From Chloroflexus sp. Y-396-1 (GTDB taxonomy: Bacteria > Chloroflexota > Chloroflexia > Chloroflexales > Chloroflexaceae), in assembly GCF_000516515.1 (NCBI RefSeq), contig NZ_KI911784.1, positions 3,324,633 to 3,388,632 of the forward strand: a DNA stretch of 64,000 nt, written 5' to 3'. Below the pieces are notes generated by a model, which saw only the letters and a program-made list of their open reading frames with translations, did no database searches and was not told the DNA's origin. Shown in pieces: positions 1 to 8,011 of this stretch (positions are counted from its first letter, which is position 1; each line of letters begins with the position of its first letter). The translations under genes were made by a program, and so were the position numbers.

Positions 1-89
1 GGGGGTGGGGGCGAAGCGAACCCAAACTCGCGCTACAATAAGGTTGCTGCACTGAATGCGCGAGTTGCGGAAAGGATATTACTACCGTT

Positions 90-926
90 ATGACGCCTGA
101 CATCGCCATTGTCTCCTCTAACGAGTGGCCAGAACTGATAGCGCTCTTCGAGCGCTGCAATCGTACCGATAGTATCGAATTGCCTCTCTATCTCAATACC
201 GATCTGGCGCCGACGATGGCAGCGGCGCGGTTCGGTGATACCCTGGTCGGCGGGATTGTGATGTACGGCTATTTTGCGATTGAGGCGGTGATTGCCGTTG
301 ATCCGGCGTGGCGTCGGCGGGGGATAGGTCGCCAGTTGGTCGAGCAGGTTGCGCGTTGGGCGCAGGCTCGTGGTGGGAGCTGGTTGGCGCTTGCCGATGA
401 AGCCGGTGCGTGTGTCGCACCCTTTGCGGCTGCACTCGATTTGCGGCGGTTGAATGTTGAAGTGCTGTTGCGTCTCGATCCGGCTCAGGTACCGCCGCTA
501 CCGGTTTTACCGCCGAACTGGCACGTGCGCCTAGCTGAAACGGATGATGCAGCAATTGTTACCGCGATCATTGCTGATGCATTCGGCGATCCGGTTGAAA
601 AAGTAGAGGCTTTTGTTGCTGATTGCATTACAAATCCCGTTCATCGCTTTGTAATCGGTGAGATAGCCGGTATCCCGGTTGCGGTGTTACGGCTGCTGAG
701 GGATGAACAGCGTGTTATGGTTGCTACCTTTGGTGTTCGTCGCGAGCAACAGGGGCGTGGGTATGGTCGGCTGTTACTGCTAACGACATTGCACCGGTTG
801 TTGACCACCGGTTATACCGACATTCGGATTGAGGTTGAAGAGCATAATACCCCTGCTTACCATCTTTATCAGGCTTGTGGGTTTGTACCGTATCGCCGGT
901 ACGGCCAGTACGGTAGGCTGGGTTGA
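90..926 (+). CDS. Tandem GNAT-domain acetyltransferase
   Basis: 278-residue protein made of two GNAT folds. The acetyl-CoA loop (R/Q-x-x-G-x-G) is visible twice: RRRGIG around residues 75-80 and QQGRGYG around residues 220-226. Each is preceded by a beta-strand motif, AVIAVDPAW and VATFGVRRE. Two-domain GNAT proteins include mycothiol synthase-like enzymes and many uncharacterised N-acetyltransferases; the substrate cannot be read from sequence. The ATG at 90 is the first in frame, with a modest purine-rich stretch (ggaaagg) upstream. It is a stand-alone gene whose promoter probably lies in the first 89 bases, where I see no convincing -35/-10 pair. Family assignment is secure, function is not. 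Confidence 0.85.
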   Translation: MTPDIAIVSSNEWPELIALFERCNRTDSIELPLYLNTDLAPTMAAARFGDTLVGGIVMYGYFAIEAVIAVDPAWRRRGIGRQLVEQVARWAQARGGSWLALADEAGACVAPFAAALDLRRLNVEVLLRLDPAQVPPLPVLPPNWHVRLAETDDAAIVTAIIADAFGDPVEKVEAFVADCITNPVHRFVIGEIAGIPVAVLRLLRDEQRVMVATFGVRREQQGRGYGRLLLLTTLHRLLTTGYTDIRIEVEEHNTPAYHLYQACGFVPYRRYGQYGRLG

Positions 927-1261
927 GCAGGTGCCGGGGTTGTCTGGCCGGTGTGATCGGTATAGTAACGTCTCTTTGCCTGTGAATGAACGACGAGACT
1001 CTCGTGATGCATGTTCTCCAAACCTTCAGAACACCCCTCAACCACACAGTTTTCCGGCGGTGAGCACGGGCTGGCAGTCCGCGTCGTAGGGGCATTCCGA
1101 AGAAGAACACTGTAGAGGCCGGTTCGTAATCCGTCCCTGTCGCATGCTGACAGGCATGAGGAAAGAGGGGGGCGTGGCAGGAATAGATTCTCTCACCCTT
1201 CCGTTCACTCTCTCCGACAACTCCTGCCGGCAGGAACCACCTGCTTTTCTCATTTTCCCAC
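927..1261. other. Intergenic stretch, no gene seen
   Basis: Open frames here are short, overlap on both strands and lack ribosome binding sites. No RNA gene or repeat was recognised. The right end runs into the CueR-type promoter. Confidence 0.6.
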
Positions 1262-1292
1262 TTGACCTTCCAGCAACTGGAAGGTGTATGCT
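1262..1292 (+). promoter_or_regulatory. MerR/CueR-type metal-responsive promoter with 19-bp spacer
   Basis: A -35 box TTGACC (1262-1267) and a -10 box TATGCT (1287-1292) are separated by 19 bp. A perfect dyad, ACCTTCCAG-CAA-CTGGAAGGT (1265-1285), fills the spacer. Over-long 19-bp spacers with a dyad between the boxes are the hallmark of MerR-family activators, and the CCTTCC-N7-GGAAGG core closely matches operators of the copper sensor CueR as I remember them. The next gene encodes a CopZ-like protein, which fits copper control. No merR-family gene is in this window. Confidence 0.85.
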
Positions 1293-1361
1293 CAGCGGAG
1301 AGAAACAGGGTTGAGGAGGTTACTGCTCTTTCGATGCTTTCACTTCAGAGGAGGCCAATCT

Positions 1362-1847
1362 ATGGCAACAGAATGTTCGGTATCGGTCGCCGATCCACCA
1401 ACGTGTGAACCACATCCTCATTCACCCCAATCCGCTGTTTGTCCAATGTGTGGCATGCGTGGTAAGGCGGTAACGCTCCAAACCGTGAAGGCTCAGGCAG
1501 CGATCAGTTTACGCCGGCTTCAGTTGCAGCCGTTCTGGTTTTGTCGTTCGGCTGCCTGTCCGGTAGTCTATTTTAGCCCGGTTAGTGGTCAAACGCTGAC
1601 CGTTGATCAAGTCCGTGAGCGGGTGTATCAAAAAGAACCTGGTTGCCCTGATGTGCTGGTGTGTTACTGTTTTCAATACCGAGTTGGTGATATTCAGTTA
1701 GTTTCTGCTGCGGAACGTGCCGCCGTGATTGCCGACATCAAGGCCGGTATTGCTGCTGATCAGTGTGCGTGTGAATTGCGTAATCCACAGGGCGCCTGCT
1801 GTCTGGGTAATGTGCAACGTATCGCCAAACAAGCCCTCTCTCCTTGA
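1362..1847 (+). CDS. CopZ-type zinc/[2Fe-2S]-binding protein (no HMA domain)
   Basis: 161 residues, cysteine-rich. C27-P-M-C30 and C61...C66 form a zinc-ribbon-like half. C101-Y-C103, C135-A-C137 and C146-C147 near the end resemble the cluster-binding half of the N-terminal domain of archaeal CopZ. CopZ chaperones hand Cu(I) to P-type ATPases and normally carry a C-terminal heavy-metal-associated (HMA) domain; here the protein ends right after the CCLGNV motif, so the HMA domain is absent. The start is ATG 1362: it has a GAGGAGG ribosome site 7 bases upstream, and an upstream in-frame GTG (1284) would fall inside the promoter. The CueR-type promoter supports a role in copper homeostasis. Direct copper binding is inference. 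Confidence 0.8.
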   Translation: MATECSVSVADPPTCEPHPHSPQSAVCPMCGMRGKAVTLQTVKAQAAISLRRLQLQPFWFCRSAACPVVYFSPVSGQTLTVDQVRERVYQKEPGCPDVLVCYCFQYRVGDIQLVSAAERAAVIADIKAGIAADQCACELRNPQGACCLGNVQRIAKQALSP

Positions 1848-1942
1848 GAACATCTTTATTCTTCGCGCAGCCCTCCTGGAACTTCTGACAGCTCATCTAC
1901 GTCAATGCTCCAGGGCATATTACAGATGTTCAGGAGGGTTTT

Positions 1943-2878
1943 ATGATTAGCCTATCACGTCGGGGCGTCAAAATTGGCATCGGGCTGGTTGTATTACTCG
2001 TTAGTGTGGGCATCGTTTTGTTCAGTCAGGCGGAAATGGCGCCAGAAACAGTAGCCCCTATCGCTTGGCCGGCGGCGCCTACCGCTATGCCAATGGCAAG
2101 TAGGGGCGTTAGTGGCGCACCGGCAATCGAACAGCGTTCTGCCGGTTACTCCACCGGTGGTATGCCTGTGGAACAAGCGACCGGTGATGCAACTGCGGTT
2201 GATCGCTTGATCATTAAGACGGCATCACTTGCGCTGGAAGTCCCCGATGTTGCCGCTGCTGAACGTGCGTTGCGACAACGGGTTGAGGCACTTGGTGGTT
2301 TTGTTGTGAGCGTTCAGACATACGGAACGGGGGCTGAACAAAGTTCTACGGTTGTGTTGCGTGTACCGGTTGAGCGTTTTGAGGCGTTATTAAGCGATAT
2401 TGAAGGTCTTGCCCGCAAAGTATTGCGACGAAGTATAAGTGGCGAGGATGTGACCGAAGAATACGTTGATCTTGAGTCGCGCTTGCGTAACCTCGAAGCG
2501 ACAAATACCCGTCTGCTTGATCTGCTTGCCCGTGCACAAACGGTGGAAGAAGCACTTAAGGTAAATCAGGCGCTAACCGATATTCAAGGTCAGATTGAGT
2601 GGACAAAGGGGCGGATGCAGTATCTGGAACAGAGTGCGGCAATGTCAACGATTACCGTCGAATTGGTACCAGTACCACCACCGACACCGGTTATTGCAGA
2701 GGATGGATGGCAGCCACTTGAGGTCGCTCGTATTGCTCTGCGTCGACTCATTGAACTCGGGCAGAATCTGGCGAACGTTGTGATTGTGCTGCTGGTCTGG
2801 ACACCGGTCTGGTTGCCCGTTGTGCTGTTTGGTTTCTGGGCCTGGCGACGGGTTGGTCGGCGGAGTACTGCGGCGTGA
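1943..2878 (+). CDS. DUF4349-family membrane protein
   Basis: 311 residues. A hydrophobic segment at residues 8-28 looks like a signal anchor, followed by a low-complexity Ala/Pro linker. From about residue 85 to 245 there is a charged, partly coiled-coil region beginning IIKTASLALEVPDVAAAERAL, typical of DUF4349. A second membrane segment (around 275-300) ends in a basic tail. The architecture implies an extracytoplasmic helical domain held by both ends in the membrane. The start is well set: ggaggg lies just before ATG 1943. Members of this family are widespread in Gram-positives and Chloroflexota; no biochemical role is established that I can name. It is 95 bp after the copZ-like gene and may share its transcript. 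Confidence 0.75.
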   Translation: MISLSRRGVKIGIGLVVLLVSVGIVLFSQAEMAPETVAPIAWPAAPTAMPMASRGVSGAPAIEQRSAGYSTGGMPVEQATGDATAVDRLIIKTASLALEVPDVAAAERALRQRVEALGGFVVSVQTYGTGAEQSSTVVLRVPVERFEALLSDIEGLARKVLRRSISGEDVTEEYVDLESRLRNLEATNTRLLDLLARAQTVEEALKVNQALTDIQGQIEWTKGRMQYLEQSAAMSTITVELVPVPPPTPVIAEDGWQPLEVARIALRRLIELGQNLANVVIVLLVWTPVWLPVVLFGFWAWRRVGRRSTAA

Positions 2879-2899
2879 CCATCGACGTGGACATCTGTC

Positions 2900-2922
2900 G
2901 GGGCGAGGCGTCGCCTCGCCCC
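2900..2922. terminator. GC-rich hairpin after the DUF4349 gene
   Basis: GGGGCGAGGCG-t-CGCCTCGCCCC is an 11-bp perfect palindrome with no T-run behind it. It could act as a factor-dependent terminator, but it also resembles other short GC palindromes scattered through the window (15658, 33756). Confidence 0.5.
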
Positions 2923-3082
2923 TCCTCGTGAGTCGTCTTGCATCCATCGGCGAGATTCATCCATCGTAATGTATCAAGCTTCGTTTTGCATCGGTGGGTT
3001 GTATATCTGCTCCCTCTGCCTGCTTGTTGATAACCCAGAGTTATGCTATCGTTACCGTAACTGGCATCTGGCGAGGGACGGT

Positions 3083-3988
3083 ATGACTGCTGGTACCACA
3101 CCGTTGTTCGTGATAACAACCGATGGTACGCTCTTCGCACAACTCGGTAGCGTACTGGAGTCGGCGTGGCAGATAACACCAGCCGCCTCGGTAACAGAAG
3201 CGCAGATACATCTATTCGATCTTCGCGAACATATACCGCCTGATCTGGCAGCCGCTGCCGAGCAAGCGCCAATCGTTGGTCTGGTGCGTGATCCTGCCGA
3301 CGCAGTTGCTGCATTGCAGGCAGGAGTGCACGAGGCACTGACAATGGCTGAGCTGCTGCCACTGTGCCTGACACGGGTACTTACTGCGGCTCAGATACGC
3401 TGGCAGATCGAATACCGTCGCCGTCAGCAGTTGGCTGAAGCACGTGCCCAGGTCCAAGCCCTGACAGTACGTTTGCAAAACGAGCAAATTCGAGATCCAC
3501 TGACCGGTTTGTACACACGCCGCTATCTGCAAGAAACGCTTGAGCGTGAATTACGTCGTGCGGATCGTGAGCAGATAGTCCTCAGTGTTGCCCTGCTCGA
3601 TATCGATCAGCTTGAGCAGGTCAACTGGCAGTTTGGTCGTGCACTCGGTGATGTGGTGATTCAGCATGTGGCTGGCTTAATCGGACGGCAAGTGCGTGGT
3701 GGTGACATCTTTTGTCGCTACGGCGGGGATGAACTCTTGCTCGTGTTGCCGCGGGTCACGCCTGAAACAATCTTGCATCGAGCTGAACAATGGCGTATGG
3801 CGATCTCTCATTCGGTGATCCGTCCTGGTACGCTTGATCTGCAAGTGACGATTTCAATAGGGACGGCAACGTTTCCGCGTGATGCCCGTCATGCGGCTGA
3901 TCTTTTGCAGTGTGTTGGTGAGGCTTTGTATGCCGCCAAGATGGCCGGTGGGAATTGTATTCGCCCATGGCCTGGTGCTCATAAGTAG
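3083..3988 (+). CDS. Diguanylate cyclase with degenerate receiver-like N-terminus
   Basis: 301 residues from ATG 3083, which has gaggga upstream; earlier in-frame starts would add a non-conserved stretch. The C-terminal half is a GGDEF domain: DPLTGLYTRRYL opens it, then LLDIDQLEQVN and the active-site loop RYGGDEL. An RGGD motif five residues before GGDEL fits the RxxD inhibitory I-site, so product inhibition by c-di-GMP is likely. The N-terminal 110 residues resemble a receiver fold (VITTDGTLF..., IVGLVRDPADAVAALQAG) but lack a clear phospho-acceptor Asp, followed by a helical linker. It probably makes c-di-GMP in response to an unknown input. Confidence 0.88.
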   Translation: MTAGTTPLFVITTDGTLFAQLGSVLESAWQITPAASVTEAQIHLFDLREHIPPDLAAAAEQAPIVGLVRDPADAVAALQAGVHEALTMAELLPLCLTRVLTAAQIRWQIEYRRRQQLAEARAQVQALTVRLQNEQIRDPLTGLYTRRYLQETLERELRRADREQIVLSVALLDIDQLEQVNWQFGRALGDVVIQHVAGLIGRQVRGGDIFCRYGGDELLLVLPRVTPETILHRAEQWRMAISHSVIRPGTLDLQVTISIGTATFPRDARHAADLLQCVGEALYAAKMAGGNCIRPWPGAHK

Positions 3989-4031
3989 GCCGTGATGATA
4001 CTGTAGTAATGTCTGAGTAAGGAGAAAAGCA

Positions 4032-4556
4032 ATGCGATTGGCGGGTAAGCGGATAGCTATTCTGCTGGCAGAAGGGGTCGAAGACCTTGAGTTCTATGTA
4101 CCGATGATGCGATTGCAGGAAGAGGGGGCAGAAGTGCTGGCCGCCGGCCTCGATCTCCGGCCAGTACGAGGTAAAAATGGTCTGGAAATAGCGCCGACGA
4201 CAACCATTGCCGAATTGCGTGCAGATGATCTCTTCGGGCTTGTGTTGCCCGGCGGTTGGGCGCCCGATAAATTGCGACGATACCAGGTTGTCACCGATCT
4301 AGTGCGGGCGATGGATGCTGCTGGAAAAGTGATAGGCATTATCTGTCACGGTGGTTCAATTGCTATTTCTGCCGGCATCGTTCGTGGTCGACCGGCAACC
4401 GGATCAACCGGTATCAAAGACGATCTCATCAACGCTGGTGCACTGTGGGTTGATGAAGCCGCGTTCCGCGATGGGCATCTGGTCTGGGGACGTGTGGTAG
4501 CCGATATTCCGGCATTCTGTCGTGAATTGGTGGCGGCATTGGTGGAACGAGCATGA
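4032..4556 (+). CDS. DJ-1/PfpI superfamily protein
   Basis: 174 residues, the full length for PfpI proteins. It starts KRIAILLAEGVEDLEFYVP, with the conserved early acidic residue, and contains the nucleophile elbow IICHGG with C105-H106. PfpI/DJ-1 members are described as glyoxalases, deglycases or intracellular proteases, and sequence alone does not separate these. ATG 4032 follows aaggag at good spacing. The stop overlaps the start of the next gene (ATGA, 4553-4556), so it is translationally coupled to a glycosyltransferase. That partnership might mean protection of sugars or proteins from carbonyl damage, which is speculation. Confidence 0.88.
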   Translation: MRLAGKRIAILLAEGVEDLEFYVPMMRLQEEGAEVLAAGLDLRPVRGKNGLEIAPTTTIAELRADDLFGLVLPGGWAPDKLRRYQVVTDLVRAMDAAGKVIGIICHGGSIAISAGIVRGRPATGSTGIKDDLINAGALWVDEAAFRDGHLVWGRVVADIPAFCRELVAALVERA

Positions 4557-5983
4557 CGTTACGAATTGCGTACTGTTCGCCGGTCAATCCGGCGCCGTCG
4601 GGAATTTCTGACTATAGTGAGGAGCTGCTACCGTATCTCGCGCAATACGCTGAGATCACCCTCTTCATCGAAGAAGGGTTACGCCCGACAAATCCGCAAT
4701 TAATCAAACACCTTACGATCAAACCCATTCGTCAGCTCGAGCGGTTGGCCCGACGTGGGGTGTTCGATGCAATCGTATACCACATCGGGAATAGTCCGGC
4801 GCATGCCGGTATCTGGCGGGTGGCCCAGCGCTTACCAGGTGTCATTGTGCTGCACGATTTCGTGCTGCACCATTTTATGCTCTGGTATGCGGCGAATGTG
4901 CAACGTGATGTCCAGAAGTATGTCACAATGATGCGCACTCGCTATGGCGCTGAAGGTGAACACATTGCGCAATTAATGATTCGCTCGCGCTTTAGCGAAG
5001 CAGCGTTTGCCTTTCCCTGCAACGAAGAGGTGTTAGCCGCTGCTAGAGCCGTGATTGGTCATAGTCACTACCTGCTACAACGAGTGGCTACATTGCGTCC
5101 TGATCTGCCGTGTGGCTATGTCCCGATGGGGGTGCCATTGCCATCACTCATTGATCGTAATGAGGCTCGCCTCCGTCTGGGTCTGCCGCTTGATCGACCG
5201 TTGCTGGCCAGTTTTGGTCATATCAATGCCTGGAAGCGGATCGAACCGACGTTGCGCGCAGTGGCTGAGTTGCGTCGTGAAGGTTTTGATGTTCATTGTG
5301 TACTGGTCGGGTCGGTGTCGCCCAACTATGATCTCAAGCGCGTGATTGAACGTCTCGGTCTACAAGCGGTTGTGACCGTCACCGGTTATGTATCGCGAAC
5401 ACAGTTCGAGGATTATGTGGCGGCCACCGATGTCTGTCTCAACTTACGGTATCCGACTGCCGGTGAAACGAGCGCCAGTCTGTTGCGCTTACTCGGTGCT
5501 GGGAAGCCAACCCTGGTGAGCGCGGTAGATGCCTTTTGTGAATTGCCATCCGACGTAGTTGCCCACGTTGATGTTGACGCGAGCGAGACGGATCTGATCG
5601 TTGCTTACTGTCGGCGATTATTGACCGATCCGGCGCTGGCAACTGCGCTCGGTCAGCGGGCACGGCAGTATGTTGCAACAGAACACACGTTAGACGGTGC
5701 TGCGCAGGCGATGATGCAGTTTCTAGCTCAGGTCTACGGTTGGCCTTCACCGCAACGTATTCGCTCAGCACCACTCTGGGACCCAACGCAGGTTGTTGAG
5801 CCGAAGCCTGTACAATCTCTATCACTTCCCGCGCAATCCGGGTTATCGCCATCGCTGCTGGTGCAGTCGCTGGCCCAGGCAATAGCCGAAATTGGGCTGA
5901 CGGAGGACGATACCATTGTTTTGCATTCGGTGGCGACACGCATTGCCGAGCTTGAAGGTGGTCCGGTACGCACTCAGAGATAG
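4553..5983 (+). CDS. GT4-family glycosyltransferase
   Basis: 476 residues. The N-terminal Rossmann half starts RIAYCSPVNPAPSGISDYSEEL, typical of GT-B enzymes whose acceptor half opens with a glycine loop. The C-terminal half has the nucleotide-sugar side: GHINAWKRIEP, VTVTGYVS and an E-x7-E-like region (GETSASLLRLLGAGKP). The last 80 residues are low-complexity and unlike other GT4 proteins, perhaps a membrane- or partner-binding tail. Such enzymes act on the cytoplasmic face on lipids or exopolysaccharide. Donor and acceptor are unknown. It is coupled to the PfpI gene by a 4-base overlap. Confidence 0.85.
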   Translation: MTLRIAYCSPVNPAPSGISDYSEELLPYLAQYAEITLFIEEGLRPTNPQLIKHLTIKPIRQLERLARRGVFDAIVYHIGNSPAHAGIWRVAQRLPGVIVLHDFVLHHFMLWYAANVQRDVQKYVTMMRTRYGAEGEHIAQLMIRSRFSEAAFAFPCNEEVLAAARAVIGHSHYLLQRVATLRPDLPCGYVPMGVPLPSLIDRNEARLRLGLPLDRPLLASFGHINAWKRIEPTLRAVAELRREGFDVHCVLVGSVSPNYDLKRVIERLGLQAVVTVTGYVSRTQFEDYVAATDVCLNLRYPTAGETSASLLRLLGAGKPTLVSAVDAFCELPSDVVAHVDVDASETDLIVAYCRRLLTDPALATALGQRARQYVATEHTLDGAAQAMMQFLAQVYGWPSPQRIRSAPLWDPTQVVEPKPVQSLSLPAQSGLSPSLLVQSLAQAIAEIGLTEDDTIVLHSVATRIAELEGGPVRTQR

Positions 5984-6080
5984 GAGCGAGAAGATAGAAC
6001 AGGGATCAGGTGAGAGAAGGAGATTTGGAAGTTGGTCTTCCCCTTCTGTCTCTTAGCCGGTTCTCTTTTTGGGGTTTGCC

Positions 6081-6109
6081 TTGACAAAATAGAACATCTG
6101 TACTATAAT
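6081..6109 (+). promoter_or_regulatory. Consensus sigma-70-type promoter, TTGACA-17-TATAAT
   Basis: TTGACA at 6081-6086 and TATAAT at 6104-6109 with a 17-bp spacer: every consensus base is present. The repeat element at 6110 begins immediately after the -10 box, and the last five bases of the box (ATAAT) are duplicated at the far side of the element. The likely target is the uvsE-like gene at 6372. Confidence 0.85.
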
Positions 6110-6298
6110 GAGCGCACTGTAAAAACTCACCACGGAGCACACAGAGTACACAGAGCGTGTAAGGTTTATGAAAAAAGGATAATTTTTGGCCATTGGGCGT
6201 ATGGAAAATCCTATGTTCAATGAACGATAAGATCATCTTTAGTCTCTGTGATCTCCGTGGTCTCTGTGGTGGAAAGATCACCTTTTTGCAGTGGAGTC
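6110..6298 (+). repeat. Family-1 inverted-terminal-repeat element, copy 1
   Basis: 189 bp, the shortest and one of the more diverged copies. Left end GAGCGCACTGTAAAAA; right end, read inward on the other strand, GACTCCACTGCAAAAA (12 of 16 match). Inside both ends are ctcaccacggagcacacag-like and ctctgtggtgg-like tracts. It is flanked by direct repeats ATAAT (6105-6109 and 6299-6303). It has no coding potential. Confidence 0.85.
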
Positions 6299-6371
6299 AT
6301 AATCTATCCTATTGTAGTATCATCCCTTCTTCACCATCCACCCTGGCAATGGGAAGTAAACGGGATACCAG

Positions 6372-7427
6372 ATGAGCCGAACGAGAGCCGCGACCGCTAT
6401 GGCAACCATTCGCTGGGCCACATCAACCAACACCGCCACTCAGTCTATGTTCGACCGTTATCGGTTGGTGCAACGTGCAAGCACCTTTATCAGATGTCCC
6501 GATGAACGCTATCAGGCAGCGACTCCCCACATCCGTCTGGGGTTCGCAGTTCGGACTGTCAACCAACCTGGTCTGGCCGGCGGCGCGTCACCGCATCTGA
6601 GCAAGCTCCTGGTTCATCTGGGTGATGTGCTCGGCTACCTCGAACGTAAGGCGATCCACTTCTATCGCTTTGCCCTCCCCCGCCACTTCACCATCGCTGA
6701 TCTGGCCGATTGTCAGGCGCATCTGGGTCTACTTGCTCAGCGTATCAGTCTTCAACGTGTGCGTTTGGGAATACATCTCGATCCCTATCTTACCCTTGCC
6801 CACCCCGACGACCGTATCGCAGCCGAGACAATCAGCACTGTTGAGGCGGCCTGTCAGTTTCTCGCTGCTCTCGATCAGCGTGATACTGTTCAGCACACCC
6901 TGGTGATGCACATCGGTGTTCATGACGCTGAAGCACTCCAGCGCTTCCGGCAACGCTGGGCAGGGCTATCGGCTCATGCCCGTCGCCGTACTACGCTGGA
7001 ATATACCGGTAACGGCTCGTCGCTCAGTTCGTTGCTCGGTCTGGCTGCTGCTACCGGTGTCCCTATCGTTTTTGACCATCTGCACTTTCAGTTGCACAAT
7101 CCCGAACGATGGAGCTTACCATTGGCATTGGGGTTAACCCTGGCAACCTGGCCCGACTACCTCCGCCCTGAAGTTCATCTGAGCAGTCAACGCAGCGAAG
7201 CGCACCTGCTGCCGGGACGCAATGGCGATAGCCGTATCCTCCCACCGCGCCCCGGCCAGCACGCCGATTTCATTGTCGTTCACGATGCGATTGCGCTACT
7301 CGAAGCCAGTCGTGGTCTGCCACCGTTCGATCTAATGCTGGAAGCGAAAGCTGGCGATCTAGCGCTCTTCCGGCTACGTCACGAATTGGCCCAGTATGCG
7401 CCGACATTGGTCGGGCGGGTCGGTTGA
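6372..7427 (+). CDS. uvsE: UV damage endonuclease (UvsE/UVDE)-like
   Basis: 351 residues. From residue 54 (IRLGFAV) it follows the UVDE TIM-barrel pattern. Candidate metal ligands occur in order: H135 (GIHLDP), H180 (VMHIG), E210 (LEYTG), D235 and H238 (VFDHLH), H269 (VHLSS), H297 and E324 in DLMLEAKAGDLALFRLR, which is the family's C-terminal signature. UVDE nicks DNA 5' of UV photoproducts independently of UvrABC, useful in a light-grown organism. The usual HPGQ motif reads HLDP here, so it is a divergent member. The first 50 residues have no match I know and the start is uncertain; a later ATG at 6447 is possible. It is transcribed through the repeat element. Confidence 0.75.
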   Translation: MSRTRAATAMATIRWATSTNTATQSMFDRYRLVQRASTFIRCPDERYQAATPHIRLGFAVRTVNQPGLAGGASPHLSKLLVHLGDVLGYLERKAIHFYRFALPRHFTIADLADCQAHLGLLAQRISLQRVRLGIHLDPYLTLAHPDDRIAAETISTVEAACQFLAALDQRDTVQHTLVMHIGVHDAEALQRFRQRWAGLSAHARRRTTLEYTGNGSSLSSLLGLAAATGVPIVFDHLHFQLHNPERWSLPLALGLTLATWPDYLRPEVHLSSQRSEAHLLPGRNGDSRILPPRPGQHADFIVVHDAIALLEASRGLPPFDLMLEAKAGDLALFRLRHELAQYAPTLVGRVG

Positions 7428-7508
7428 ACCTGAGCGGTAGTCTGACCGTATGTATCAGTCTGTGGCTGTGTTGTTTCCCTGACTGCGCCTATCTGTTCCC
7501 GTGAGAAC

Positions 7509-7799
7509 AGCGTGATCAAAAACGTTTCATCGGGTATGTACGGTGCCCGTGCGACTATTGCGTGAGGGGTTTCCAGCGTCCTCTCTCTCAGCCCCACCTT
7601 CCCCCTTCTGCTCCCCGTGGAGGAGAGGAAGGGGGAAAGTGAGGGTGGCTAGGCGTGCGCCGCAGCACCGGCGCGATACCGATGCAACCCTGTTCCGGCG
7701 TGTCGCGGAGACGCATGCATTGCTCGCCGGCGTTCCCCGAAACACTCTATTGTGTACCATTGTTAAGTCTCATCAAAAGCCCAGATTTTTGATCACGCT
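7509..7799. repeat. Family-2 inverted-terminal-repeat element, copy A (most complete)
   Basis: 291 bp bounded by perfect 14-bp inverted ends AGCGTGATCAAAAA (7509-7522) and TTTTTGATCACGCT (7786-7799). The interior holds a catcggg..gtac..tgccc segment, a polypurine/polypyrimidine hairpin (ccccaccttcccccttct... with its mirror aggaagggggaaa) and a gcaaccctgttc...gagacgc segment. Related copies occur at 21929, 39872 and 48531. It is non-coding. Confidence 0.75.
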
Positions 7800-7947
7800 C
7801 TTAGAGCGTGTCTGAGCCATTCGCCTATTTCCTGGGAACGTGGGCCACTGACCGGTGTCAAGAGAAGCGGGTGAGCCGACCTCTCTGTTTCACGTTCGTA
7901 CGCCCTCAAGGGGGAAGTCGTCCTCATCAATAATCTCTCACTTCCAT

Positions 7948-7977
7948 TTGTCACTGATTACCCTTCACCAGTATAAT
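7948..7977 (+). promoter_or_regulatory. Promoter for the cyclophilin gene
   Basis: TTGTCA (7948-7953), 18-bp spacer, TATAAT (7972-7977). The predicted start lies about 28 bases before the gene's GTG at 8012. Confidence 0.7.
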
Positions 7978-8011
7978 AGCCGTGAAATGGTCTTAACTAT
8001 TGAGGTGTCCT

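Noticed and set aside
724-1110. 128-codon minus-strand frame over the GNAT gene and its 3' flank
   Set aside because: Mostly antisense to the GNAT gene, with an unusual composition and no start signal.
1284-1361. Upstream GTG extension of the CopZ-like protein
   Set aside because: It would overlap the operator and -10 box of the gene's own promoter and has no ribosome site, whereas ATG 1362 has a strong one.
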